From Sistotremastrum niveocremeum HHB9708 (lineage: Eukaryota > Basidiomycota > Agaricomycetes > Sistotremastrales > Sistotremastraceae): 64,000 nt of DNA. The DNA lies in NCBI GenBank assembly GCA_001630475.1, contig KV419394.1, forward strand, positions 1,302,001 through 1,366,000, in the 5' to 3' direction. This document shows positions 1 through 10,259 of the stretch, piece by piece. Within the stretch, counting starts at the first letter, position 1. The number at the start of each line of letters is the position of its first letter. The notes under the pieces were generated by a model. The model had not been told where the DNA came from, ran no database searches, and was given only the letters and a program-made list of their open reading frames with translations. A program made the position numbers and the translations under genes.

Positions 1-2551
1 TCGTTTCCGTCCGAGTCTTGACGTAATCCACGAGGAGAGCGACGTCGGCCTTCCAATATTCCAACGGTTTTGCGTCGTTCGATTTGTCGCTCTAATGTGG
101 CCATCAGATCCTTCCGGTCTAATCCGATACTGCCACTTAAAACATCGTTCAGCCCAGGGCTCTCTTTGAGCATCCTGAAAAGCTCCGATATCTGGATTTC
201 GAGCTGTGAAATGTGCTCATCGTAACCACGTTTGAGTTCAGCAAGTTTCGCCTGCAGAATGGTAATGTTGGCACGAAGAGACTCCACCTTGTCCTCGCTC
301 GCTGCAAGTTTTACCTTGAGATCTCCGACCAGACCGTCGGCACCCTGATCTACTTGAGCCTCAAGGCTTTCCTTCTCAAGCTGCAGTTGTAAAGCCATAT
401 TTCGAGCTTTGCTCGCATCGTCCTCCATAGCTTGACTTCGCTCGATTTCTCCGTACTGGGCTACCAAGCGTGCAACGGACACGCCAATCGCACTTTGAAG
501 GCCACCTTCGAAGTTGGGTTTCTTGTCCAGAACGATCGCTGTTATCAGAAGATCAAGTAGTTGATAGTATTTCGCCTTGACATCTGACTCTTCGCGGATG
601 AGCAGGAGATGTTGCATCGCAGAAAGGAAGTACTTCTGCGAAGCAGTTCCTTCTACGCTCTTTGTCAGAGCGCGATAAACATCGAACGGGTCTGAAAGAT
701 CGTTCAGAACATCTTTGTCAAAATTCTGTATGAGTTTTTCCTGGTCCTCCCGGGCCGTTCTTTCAAACACATCGACTTGCACGTCGATGACCTGCAGTCC
801 GAAATCACGACACTTCGCGATAATATCCTTGAGCCCCGATGTCTCCATTTGTGACCGGACGTGCATTCGCAACTCGAAGTCCTCGGTTTGATTAAGGATT
901 GCATTGATTAAAATGATCGTGCTCAGCTGCACGCAATGATGAGTTTTCAATATATTGGGAGGACAAAATACGAACTGTATAGTCATTCAAGGTGCTATCG
1001 GTCCCTCCATGCTTGCGAAGATCAGCACTAGCTCCAACAAGACTGCCCATCTTTCCTCTACCCATCAAAGTGTGGTCGAATGACTTGAACCAGTACTCAT
1101 ATCTACCCGAGCTGTGATTGGATGCGCTCAGTATATCCAGACTTGCTAAGACAGTGTCGTAGAAGCCGCCCCCGTGTGCATAGCACAAGTACGTGAGCAT
1201 GTCTGTCGCTAATCGTCTCGATGGTATGTGAGGAGTATTGAGGGAACATGTGATGTGGCTGATCGTGGTCTCGAGGGAGTTGGTGGGGACCCGGATAGTT
1301 TCAGTGTTGAAGATGACCTTGAGACATTTCAATATTTCATATTCCAATTGGATATCATTCTCGCGTCTGAATGATAGATCAGGAAACCGAATTTAGACAG
1401 GGGTGAGACGCTGACCGAGCTGTTCCCTTGCGATAGAACGCAGCAAGTGCTTGTCCTAAGACAGAAACGCCTTGTGTTTCAACGAATGCCGAAGTCCAAC
1501 TACATAAAGATCGAGTCAATGCTTGAGCAAGCGAATAAGCGACGCACTCTAATGGTAACGTTCTGAGAGAAACGGCCAAGCCCGCCACATCTTTGGTGGT
1601 CACCGTTTGGTCCATGAATTTCTTCAAAAAGTATTGAGGAGTGCCCTTGGATATGTCAGCTGCTGGTTGCCCTTGAGCGGTCTGTCGTTTGGATTGAGCC
1701 TTCTTCTTGCTGTCCCTCCACCTCTCCTGTGCGTCGCTATATACAATCAACCACTTGTGATCAAGAGATAGATTCGATATTTCTTTTGAATTTCCCAAGT
1801 TACGATTGGCTTGAACCTCGTCGAACAGTGCCTCTAGTTCTTCGGAATTATCGGGGCGTGTAAACACGAACTCCTCTTCCGCAGGTGAGTGAAATTTTGG
1901 AAGATGAGGTGTGTGATGGAAAGGAGATTCGGTCGAGGAAGCCACCGATGATGCGTATTTGGAATGTCGAGGGTCACTGGAGCTCGGCTGGGCAGATGAT
2001 GGTCGAATTGTGGCAGAGTTCCCTCCGTATCGCCCAGCAGACGGAGTCGGCGACGATATTTGACCAAAATCCGACATACCAGAGGGCGTTCGGTTGGCAG
2101 ACGGTGTGACATCAATGTCGCGAAGATGCTGTGAGCTACTGTAGGGTGTATATGGAGTTGCTGAGCCGCTTCCAGATGCCTGAGGGTCGGGAAGTTGTCT
2201 GCTCGATCGTGTACCGGAGAAGGTAGTCGCTGCCGAATTAGAACTAGTGAAGGAAGCAGTAGGAGAGGTGGGTCGGGGTGATGGAGTGTGTGCATAGTTC
2301 GGGTCGCGCTCCGCCTGCATTCGCCTCATGGAGTGAAGATTGAATTCGGTGCCATCTGCGGATAACGTTGGATTTGTATTTGGAGCTGAAATTTCTGAAG
2401 GGATGGACCCTCTAAGTCCTTGAGAAATTGTAGCGACTGGCACAGGAGCGCGCCCACCAGGGGCGACTCTGTCATAGGGTACGGACCGCTCTTTCAGCTC
2501 TGCTGACGCTTGGCGTGGTCGTGACTTTCGCCTGCCGAATATTGTGTCCAT
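1..2551 (-). CDS. Formin (Bni1/SepA-type), N-terminal part, runs off the window
   Basis: Actin-nucleating formin; the window holds the regulatory N-terminal half (GTPase-binding/FH3) and part of a coiled coil, while the FH1 and FH2 domains must lie beyond base 1. Start chosen at 2551 (MDTIFGRRKSRPRQ), which opens a basic, Ser/Pro-rich disordered region of about 240 residues. The GBD/FH3 follows (FTRPDNSEELEALFDEV, then QYFLKKFMDQTV). I read introns at 1367-1415 and 927-975; phases agree and the joined text reads ARRENDIQLEYEILKCLK and LINAILNQTEDFELRMHV, a hallmark FH3 stretch. Exon 3 (926 to the edge) continues through helices to a coiled coil rich in Glu, Leu and Lys. Known of the family: works at polarity sites and the septum under Rho GTPases. 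Tandem on the same strand with the PGG-repeat gene upstream. Family call is firm; orthology to Bni1 is inference. Confidence 0.88.
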
Positions 2552-2871
2552 AGCATGGAGGTCGGCGAGTCGGGAGAAGGTTTCGTGGCGATGACTTTGT
2601 GGACGGTTTCCAGCGACGAACTCGGAAAGCACAACAGGCACCAACACCACGTCGACGCGACGCGACTCTCATCGCGACTCAACCACACTCGTCGTCATCC
2701 CTGAGTTACACTGTATTTTCAGAATACAAGGGAGCTGATAGCGACTACAAAGCATACGGCTAACATCCGAGAGGCAACAATCGCACTAATAATCAGACAT
2801 ATTTACACCGGTGTTATAAATGTCCGACTTGTGAATACCCGGAACGAAAGAGCAATTTCAGCGATTGGGAG

Positions 2872-4026
2872 TTAAAAGATCTGGACGTTGTGGCGTAAGC
2901 CGTGAGTTCATATGACTTTAGGGCACTCACTCCTGTGATATGATCGGCGCCGCCGGGGCCCTGACGCACTCTAGCGCACGGGTGGTAAGAGAGACTGCGA
3001 AAGATGAAAGACATAACATTCTTGGGACTCACCTTCGAGTAGGCTTGAATCCTTCGTCTTCAACGGGGTCACCTCCGAAAAGCCCACCCAGTGTGCTTGG
3101 CCCACCAGGACCTGTTCGAACCCGTCTGAGAGCATGTCTGTGTGAGCAACATTTTTGACCGTCGGTTTGGAAGAACAATAATGCACCTTGTAGGCCTGAA
3201 AGCATTGCCTTCGACAGTCTCATCTGATGTACCCTGTGAGCCCACAGTGGAGCTGCTAGTAGGAGCCGGAAGAGTTTCCGAAGGTTGTGCAACCTGGAAA
3301 ATAAATCATCAAAGCTGTAAGGTGAAGAATCCGAGTTGAGGTACCGCAGGTTGAGGAGGAGCTTGGGAACGTGGAGGCGCTGCAGATAACGCGTCGTCTG
3401 CGAACTCGTCTTCAAACAGGCGGAAAGTCTGCGTGCCACCAGGTGCATCACGCACGCGACGGGTAGGTTTAAATGCAGCCGACGCGGGATCGTCTTCGAC
3501 TGTTGTCATAAGGCAGAACCACGAGGTCAGATCATGAAAGAATGCATGCAGAGAAATTCTGACTTGGCCCCGAATTCGAAGCAGAGGGGGCAATAGGAGG
3601 CGACGTGTTTTCTGGTTTGGTTATTGTCCCGAACTCTGCATAGCCTACCCAAAGATCGTTGAAGGGCTTGCAGTCAGAATCAAAGAGGCTCACGAGGTAG
3701 TTTCTGGATGTTCGTCATGTTCGTGTCCACGGTCACTCCGGTGTACCTTACAACAACTCAAACCGACGCGTCCATCGCCAAAGTGCTCAACGTACTTGAG
3801 AAATTCAATCAGAGAACGTTTGGTAAATACGATCTTAGTAGAGTCCCAGTCCAGCAAGCCTAAATGACCACATTCAGACCGCGTCGAGAATGTGAAAGCT
3901 TCGAAGGCGCACCTATCTGATACGCCCATTCTTTCTCCTTAGTACGATCGCCAATTTCGATGGGAGTATACCTGTATTGAATTAGAAACCGACAATTTCG
4001 TGCATGAAAACAACCAACGCTGCCAT
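2872..4026 (-). CDS. Small protein with three TRRVRxxPGG repeats (unknown function)
   Basis: I do not recognise a named family for the whole protein. Nine exons join with consistent phases: 4019-4026, 3913-3971, 3796-3859, 3564-3703, 3345-3499, 3187-3293, 3033-3125, 2931-2970, 2872-2880, giving about 224 residues. The N-terminal half (MAAYTPIEIGDRTKEKEW; NDLWVGYAEFGTITKP) looks globular. The C-terminal half carries three copies of a motif: TRRVRDAPGG, TRRVRTGPGG and TRRVRQGPGG, each followed by a short stretch containing LFED, LFGG or ITGIF. The Pro-Gly-Gly plus downstream Phe pattern recalls the repeats of Jupiter/HN1 (JPT) and SPIRAL1 microtubule-linked proteins; that is a resemblance by eye only. 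Introns fall inside the codon for the second Arg of repeats 2 and 3. An alternative is two tandem genes, with a stop at 3532 and an ATG at 3509, but only 22 bases would separate them. Head-to-head with COQ7 (95 bases between starts). Confidence 0.6.
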
Positions 4027-4121
4027 CGTCGCAGTGTCAACGCGCAAGACTGAAAGAGAGCACGACGGTTGCCAACACTCGAATAGGCGAATAAACTCGG
4101 CTTTGATTCCGTAAAGCCGGC

Positions 4122-4867
4122 ATGCTTCGCTTTTCTCGGTCACTTTCCAGTCTCGCAAGGCCGTCTTCAGCGTACCTTCGATCGACGCCTGACTTTCATT
4201 CAGCGACCACTTTGACACCCAATGAGCTGTCCTTGGAGCAACGTCATACTCTCGATGCAGCTCTCCGAGTAGATCAAGCTGGAGAAATCGCAGCCAATTA
4301 CATATATGCTGGGCAGATGGCTGTCTTGGGCAGAGACAAAGCAGCAGGGCCTCTGATTCAGGTTTGGTAGTCTTATGTTCTCTAATACTTCTCTGATGCA
4401 TGTGTAGGAGATGTGGAACCAAGAAAAGGTTCATTTGGCTGTAATGAACAAGCTTCACTTACAGCATCGAATTCGCCCTACGTTACTTTTGGAAGCGGCC
4501 AAAGTAGCAGGATTTGGTCTGGGCGCAGTCACTGCACTTATGGGAAAAGAGGCAGCGATGGCGTGCACAGAGGCGGTTGAGACGGTGATTGGAGAACACT
4601 ACGATGAGTGAGTGATGTCATATTGTTTGACTCCTATATCTCGTTTACACTCTTGACAGTCAATTGCGAGATCTTGCAAGCTTTCCTACTCATGACCCGA
4701 GTATACAACTCTTGAAGGACGTTATCCGAGAACTTCGAGACGATGAACTTGAACATCTGGACACAGCTGTTGTCAACAACGCTCAGCGAGCTCCAGGGCA
4801 TGCTCTACTCAGCACAGTCGTTGGCGCCGGATGTCGTGTAGCTATAGAGCTTTGCAAACGAATATGA
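4122..4867 (+). CDS. coq7: COQ7, 5-demethoxyubiquinone hydroxylase
   Basis: Di-iron mitochondrial hydroxylase of the late ubiquinone pathway. Three exons, 4122-4361, 4408-4607 and 4660-4867, join in phase to 215 residues, the usual length. Residues 1-40 form a Ser/Arg-rich mitochondrial presequence ([19 protein letters not shown]). The COQ7 core begins at [19 protein letters not shown], which supplies the first Glu iron ligand. The remaining carboxylate/His motifs are visible: [16 protein letters not shown] and [14 protein letters not shown], so the ExxH-type ligand pairs of the family are intact. It ends VAIELCKRI. Head-to-head with the PGG-repeat gene and tail-to-tail with the complex I subunit, stop codons 34 bases apart. 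Nothing odd seen. Confidence 0.95.
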
Positions 4868-4901
4868 TGATTCGAATCCAACCTATATCGAAACTCTAGC
4901 T

Positions 4902-5373
4902 TCACGATTCCTCTTCTGATGGCTTTGGCGGCGGGGGCACTCTAAGCAATGATTCTCCCTTCAGTTTGCCTCTCCAACTCCACTTCATCTGCGATCTCGG
5001 TTTAAATATCTATTTAGAAGTGGATCACAAATGCCGACTCACGTCTTGCGACCAACACAACCAGCCAACGGAGGCAGGGATGAAGATGCCTAACCAAAAT
5101 ACAGCTGGGGCATTTCGTCGTGTCAGTCTGAAGTGCTTGTAAACATCTTCACGCTGTATACGAGTTATCCGTGAGTTAGACTACATGCTTTGAAAGAGTG
5201 GATTTCAAGCGAACCATGAAGTTCCATTTCTCGACCGCTGGGTCAGTCTACGAAGCGCTATGTTTAGTCCCAGTGTAACATATTGTGAGAAGGACAACCT
5301 TCAATGCAGCTAATAAATCAACCTTCAGTATAGAAAGTTAGAAAAGACATCAACACCTACGAGAGCCAGCCAT
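4902..5373 (-). CDS. Small complex I subunit, NDUFB4/B15 (NB5M)-like
   Basis: Single-pass accessory subunit of mitochondrial NADH:ubiquinone oxidoreductase, by resemblance. Three exons are well supported and in phase: 5215-5247 (TDPAVEKWNFM), 5043-5153 (REDVYKHFRLTRRNAP, then a hydrophobic helix VFWLGIFIPASVGWLCW) and 4902-4988 (MKWSWRGKLKGESLLRV, then a Pro/Glu tail). The order DPAVEKW, REdVy-HFr, membrane helix, W-RGK--GE matches the family as I know it. The first exon is not settled: the likely ATG is at 5373 (MAGSR), but the obvious donor there leaves the wrong phase for the acceptor before 5247. Only 66 bases separate that ATG from the start of the RBM-like gene on the other strand. Tail-to-tail with COQ7, another inner-membrane respiratory component. 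Confidence 0.65.
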
Positions 5374-5439
5374 GGTTGGAAGCGCTGGAGGTGTGTTCAA
5401 TCTCCGCTCCTCTCTTCTTCTTCTCCATCAGGCGACATA

Positions 5440-8261
5440 ATGGCCTATTACCGTGAATGGGACCAAGGAAAATCCTATGACCAGGGAAATTGGGACTCGA
5501 GTGCATATGGTGGCGGTGGCGAATACGATGACTATTCTGGAGGGGCTGAGAAGCGACGTAAATTCAACAGTGGGGTTAGTATCAAATCCAGCCACAGTGA
5601 TACCGGATGTCCCCAACCTATATCTATGTGCAGGAATATGATTCACGCGTCAATCTTCAATATGAACGTCCTCAGGCTCATTATAACAACCCGCCTCAAG
5701 ATGGAAGTGATCATGGATTTGACCCCCGAGGAAATCAACCTCGTCGCCGACTAGTTCCCAGTGAAACGAGCCGACATATCATTTTTCTGGGTTTAGATCC
5801 TGATTTTACGGAAGGAGACGTATGTGTCCGAAGTCTTTTTCTCGAGACTAATCATCTTACGCGGACAACAGCTCCAGCAGTACCTTCAGAGCGCGGGCTG
5901 CTTGCTCGATAGTGTCACCATCATTCGAGATCGCGGAACAGGCACTTTGCAATCTGCACTTTTCAAATTTACTCTCTGACCGACGGTGCACGGCTTCAGG
6001 TCTCTCGAAAGGCTTTGGTTTCGCACAATTTACATCAATGGAACAAGCCGAATCCTTCCTCCGGCCCAATTTTCCTTTCATCAACGTTCCGCCCCCAGCA
6101 TCGCATGGTGCATCAGCTGCAGCCGCCTTCAAACTCGCCTTGGATACTGGGGCTCCACATCAAGGTCGGCGAGTCAAGATTGACTTTTCCCAAAGCGCAC
6201 ACCCCCCTGAAAGAGGGAGAGGCATGGGTCCACGTCAACCTAACAACGATGGCACTCGTGATATCGGGAATTCTCAGGCTACAGTTCTTTTACTTCGTGG
6301 ATTGGACCCCATGTCTACCCCCGCATCCATTGCCCTCGCTTTACGAAGCGCAGCTGGTCCAGGTGTAGATCCGACTAAGGGTTTAAAGCGAGTCATCCTT
6401 ATTAAAGATAGGGCTACCGGCGCCAGTTGGGGCTATGCATTCTTGGAACTTGTAAACCAAACGGTAAACCAGTCTTGATCCCGGAAAACTTTTACTCATC
6501 TGCCTTTTAGCATGCGTCCACTCTTCTTGGTTACCTGATTTCTCCTCAATTACATCCATCGGGCTTCCGTATAAACGACCGCCCAATCGCAGCTTCCTTC
6601 GCGCATCCCTACTCGTTCCAACCCTTGCAAGAAAACGAGATCAGAGATGAAGCTTGTGTTCTGTCATCTAATAATATTGGCGGAGTCGAAGGAGTTTGGG
6701 CGAAATATTGGGATGAGAACTCAGCGGTAGCAGAGATGACCTTCGACGTTCAGGAAGAAGAGGAGCCAGAATCACAGCCCGTGAAGGAAAAGAAGAAAAA
6801 GGAGAAAAAAGGTGCGTAGACAGTCTGTTCGTGCTAGGATGAAATTGAAAGTTCGCCGTCCTCCAGCTGGCGATGCTGAGGTGTCGGCATTTTTGGGCGG
6901 CATAACGGAGGACCAGAATCAGGAATCAGGGCCTTCTACCTTGCCGGTGTCCGACAAACCTGTGACTCTGAGTTTCAGTAAAGGTGGTCTTACGACCAAC
7001 AAACCTACTATCATCAAACCGATAGGTATGTATGCCTGTTTGCCCAGCAATCCGCGTTTAAATGTCACTAGCAGCGGCCATGGCGAGACCGCCTGTATCC
7101 GGCCTTGTTCTTGGTGCAGATGATGCTGACGAGGAAGCTCTCGCAGGGGAGCCCGGCAGTTCCGCCGGCGCCTCGAATGAACCGTCGAAAGGTCGGGCTC
7201 ATTCATCGCCAGAGTTTCACTGTTAATCATTCAAACCATTAGCATTTGCGTTTAAGAAAGTTGCACCCCTGATCGCCAGCAAGAAAGTTGTGAATAGCAT
7301 CAATAAGTGGAACACGGTACAAGAAGAGCTGCGTGACGGCTCAGCTCCGAAGCCATTGGATGTTGCCGTGATTGAGCCCACAGTAATCGTGATTTACTTC
7401 CTCGACATTTCAGCTTTCATGGGCGTCCTCTAATGTGTGGCGCTCCCAAATGCAGGAAACCGTTCAGAAAGCAGCTCCAGAAAAGGCCGAAAAGTCGAAA
7501 GGGATTAGTCCAACGATTGAGGTGGAATTTGAGTTTTCGAATACTCAGACATTGGCTTGCTACCTCTGTTCGAGACAATTCAAGTCAGTTGAGTTGTTGA
7601 AACGTCATAGTATTGAATCGGATTTGCACAAGGTATGTTGTTCGTAGCTTCGGACTTGAAAACCGTCACACCTCTGTTCAGAAAAACCTGAAAGACAGCG
7701 CACTTCGCGATCTGGCACGCGAGAAAGCGTCGGGCGTGCGGGCTAAGCAGGAGCAAGATGGAAAGCCGAAGTACCGTGATCGTGCATTAGAGCGGCGTGC
7801 TCTGCATAGTCAGCCAGATGTGCCAATTCTTGAAGAAACGACGTCAGGTCGAAATAAGCGAAAGGCAGAGGGGCCTCCTCCGGCTCCACCGCCACCGCCA
7901 CCGCCAGTCGCGCCCGCCAAGGACGAAACAAACATCGGCAACAAACTGTTGCAGAAAATGGGCTGGACCTTGGGGACGGGACTGGGAACGGAGGGGGAAG
8001 GGCGGGTCGATCCGATGTATGTTTTTACCTCCTTACTCTTTTGCAGTCAAGTCTCAATGAACCGGATGACAGCCAAACAGCAATGTACGCCCAAGGTGCC
8101 GGGTTGGGCGCCTCAAAAGGCACCGAAGTTGGCAAATATGCAGACGGGTACGCTGGTTATGTGCATAAGGCAAGAGATGCTGTAAGTCATGGAATCTTGC
8201 TCCTTTCTTTCAATTGACCGATCCGTCGCTTCCATAGGCAAGAGAACGTTACGAACAATAA
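5440..8261 (+). CDS. RBM5/RBM10-like RNA-binding splicing factor (RRM, C2H2, G-patch)
   Basis: Twelve exons join in phase to about 764 residues: 5440-5574, 5634-5819, 5872-5941, 6000-6463, 6511-6811, 6852-7025, 7075-7191, 7243-7382, 7414-7632, 7682-8016, 8052-8181, 8238-8261. Domains in order: an acidic Tyr/Gly-rich start (MAYYREWDQGKSY); RRM1 with RNP2 IIFLGLDPDF and RNP1 LSKGFGFAQF; RRM2 with TVLLLRGLDP and SWGYAFLELV; a Lys-rich linker; a C2H2 finger (CYLCSRQFKS, then HSIESDLH); a Pro-rich stretch (PPPAPPPPPPP); and a G-patch (NKLLQKMGWTLGTGLG then RVDPI) ending in GYVHKARDAARERYEQ. This is the RBM5/6/10 order, although I see no RanBP2 zinc finger. The family acts in 3' splice-site choice as part of early spliceosomes. 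The intron after exon 3 (5942-5999) seems to start with GC. Confidence 0.88.
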
Positions 8262-8336
8262 TTTCTGTATCGAACAGCGCTGTATTTATCAGAAATCTAT
8301 TGCTAGTAAAACATCAATAGTCCTCTACAAGCGTGT

Positions 8337-9408
8337 TCAAAGAATGAATGAGCACAAGAGGGAAACTGCTCCAAGGAAGACCGACGCTTCCAATTTACCC
8401 GAGGCGCTGGTGGTAGAACTGCTGGAAGGTGCAGAAGAAGTGCCTGAGGTGCTGGATGATTTGCTACTGGTGAGAGACTTTGCGGCCGGCAACGTCGAGG
8501 TTTCCACAGCAGAAGTTGCGGACACGGAGATGGTAGAGACACCCTGCTCGACTTGAATATAATTTCCCTGATATCAATTAGAAAAAAATCTCAGGGCTGG
8601 GAAGTGTACTGACAGCTACAAGCGGACCGAGGCCAGTGGTCTGGAAAAGCGTCAACGAGGCCAGAGCTGAAACACAAAAAAAAAACCTGACAAACCTGAA
8701 CATAGGAATTAAAGTCGTAAGCCGAGACAGGAACACCAGGGGTGGAGAGGTTTGCGGGAGGCGTGAATGAGGCAGGTTGGGAATAGAGCAAAATGACATA
8801 ACTGTATGAGGAGTGAGCTCAAGCTGAAACCGAAGACAGCTGTTAGATACCGATGAGACCCAGATCCAGCTGCAGGGAAAGGACTGGCATAGTCGGTGAT
8901 GTTTACCGCAGACGTGAAACTCAAGCCATCGCCTATTTGGGTGTCAGGAGAATATAGTACGGCAAAACAAACGACAGACTTGAGTCCAGCGTGACATTGT
9001 TAGCAAGCCAGTGCCTGGTCTGTCCCTGGGATTCGTCAAAGCCAACGGGACCCGCGTCCACCATGGCTAGCGTGAAAACTGATCCCAAAGAAACAGAGCC
9101 GTTTGCAGGAGTGACCACGATCTGGGGGGTCGGCTTAACCTCTATGATGGGCGTGAGCTGGGCCGACGCGAGCGCAGACAAGACTCACGATCTATGGTCA
9201 AATTTTGACCAGGAGTAATGTCGCCCACGCCGGCGAAAGAGACGGTGAGGAGGGCGCCGGGGTTGAAAGACGCCAAGAGGGCAGGGACGATGCCTGCATT
9301 TTGGAAGTTTGCTTCGACGACCTCGAGCTCGAGGACGGTGTTGTTCGAAGCCTGAGAAGAAACGAAAGGAATGGCAGTAAGGAGAGACAAGGCAAAGATC
9401 GTGAACAT
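8337..9408 (-). CDS. Secreted GPI-anchored PEBP-like protein
   Basis: Phosphatidylethanolamine-binding-protein fold, exported. Start at 9408 gives a clean signal peptide (MFTIFALSLLTAIPFVSSQA). Exons 9189-9408, 8980-9141 and 8851-8932 join in phase; the PEBP signatures follow in order: VPALLASFNPGALLTVSF, TPGQNLTIDQVKPTP, FTLAMVDAGPVG, QTRHWLANNV and GSGSHRYVILLYSQP. The last exon (8337-8567) is Ser/Thr-rich and ends with an omega-like site and hydrophobic tail (GKLEASVFLGAVSLLCSFIL), a GPI signal. The join between exon 4 (from 8801) and exon 5 (8614-8666) is unresolved: the gap around a poly-A/T run (8675-8683) is too short for a normal intron and the frame shifts by one, which could be a homopolymer error. 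Role in the wall is unknown. Tail-to-tail with the RBM-like gene. Confidence 0.78.
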
Positions 9409-9521
9409 GGTAGCAACGTTGACGGAAGATGAATTGAGTTGCAATCATGAAACGCAGTTGCTATCAGGGTTTCATCTTGTGGTGTATATGTATGCAGGGA
9501 CAGTCTCTTATTATGTTTTGT

Positions 9522-9602
9522 GGCAGGATGGTCGAGTGGTAAGACGCATGATTTAAGTCCATGTGCCGAAAGGTATCGTGGGTTCGAACCCCACTCCTGC
9601 CA
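9522..9602 (+). tRNA. tRNA-Leu (anticodon UAA)
   Basis: The acceptor strands GGCAGGA and TCCTGCC pair fully. The D arm contains the A box TGGTCGAGTGGT; the anticodon stem CATG/CATG encloses a 7-base loop TTTAAGT with anticodon TAA; a long variable arm (GCCGAAAGGT) marks a class II tRNA; the T arm GTGGG-TTCGAAC-CCCAC is perfect and holds the B box. No intron. The discriminator base is A, as expected for Leu. Lies between the divergent PEBP-like gene and GSK-3. Confidence 0.93.
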
Positions 9603-9606
9603 TACC

Positions 9607-9611
9607 TTTTT
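9607..9611 (+). terminator. RNA polymerase III terminator
   Basis: A run of five T starting five bases after the tRNA-Leu discriminator base, with a second T run shortly after. Confidence 0.75.
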
Positions 9612-10259
9612 GACTTTTTATCTTCGCGTGTTCCCCAGATTAACGGATGTATTGCGATCGATAAGAGTGATAGAGGCCGAGGCAGGGTTGTGAGAGCGGG
9701 AACGGGAGAAGCCACTGAATTGACGATTGGAAATGCTCAGGTGACAAAGAGCACAAATGGCCCAGTGTCCGACGGACGAGTGCGACAGAAGACGGCCTGA
9801 GTACTCCAACGGCGAACAACGGCTCGCTGCGAGACAGTAACAGACCAGTGCCTTGCAGGGCCATTCCGCTCCAGGGCCAGATGCTCGGTTTCCTTTTTAG
9901 GAGATCGCACTCTTGTCTGTAAAATGTGAACGCGGAACTAAATAACAATTTCGCGCCTGGCGTGTTCGTCGTCTGCGCTGTGTCTGCGCTGTCCGCAAAT
10001 GATTAAATAAATGGATCTTTGCGCGCAATGCGAGATGCGGATCTGGAGGCAGTGAGTGCGTGGGAAAGTCGAAAGAGGTCACGTTTGCCTCCAACTCAAA
10101 GCTCGTTCTCCTCGTCGTCGTCAAGCTCCACTGTCTCCTCCCGCTCTCCATTCTCGTCCTTACCACCCATTCTCTTCTCTCTTAATATCGTCGCTCCTAC
10201 CCGCCGTACATCGCGTACATCCCAGCTAGACGTCTTCCTGCACCGTTGCCCAATTCGCA
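9612..10259. other. Spacer and 5' leader of GSK-3
   Basis: No gene seen. The last 200 bases before 10260 are strongly pyrimidine-rich (runs of TCC, CTC, CGTC), typical of the leader of highly expressed fungal genes, and probably form the GSK-3 5' UTR. Short open frames here show no family motif. Confidence 0.5.

Noticed and set aside
3690-3929. Minus-strand frame starting MGVSDRCAFEAF as a separate gene
   Set aside because: It mixes exon and intron of the PGG-repeat gene; a model with introns at standard borders explains both halves better.
8344-8556. Plus-strand Glu/Val-rich frame (MNEHKRETAPRKTD)
   Set aside because: It is antisense to the Ser/Thr-rich GPI tail of the PEBP-like gene.
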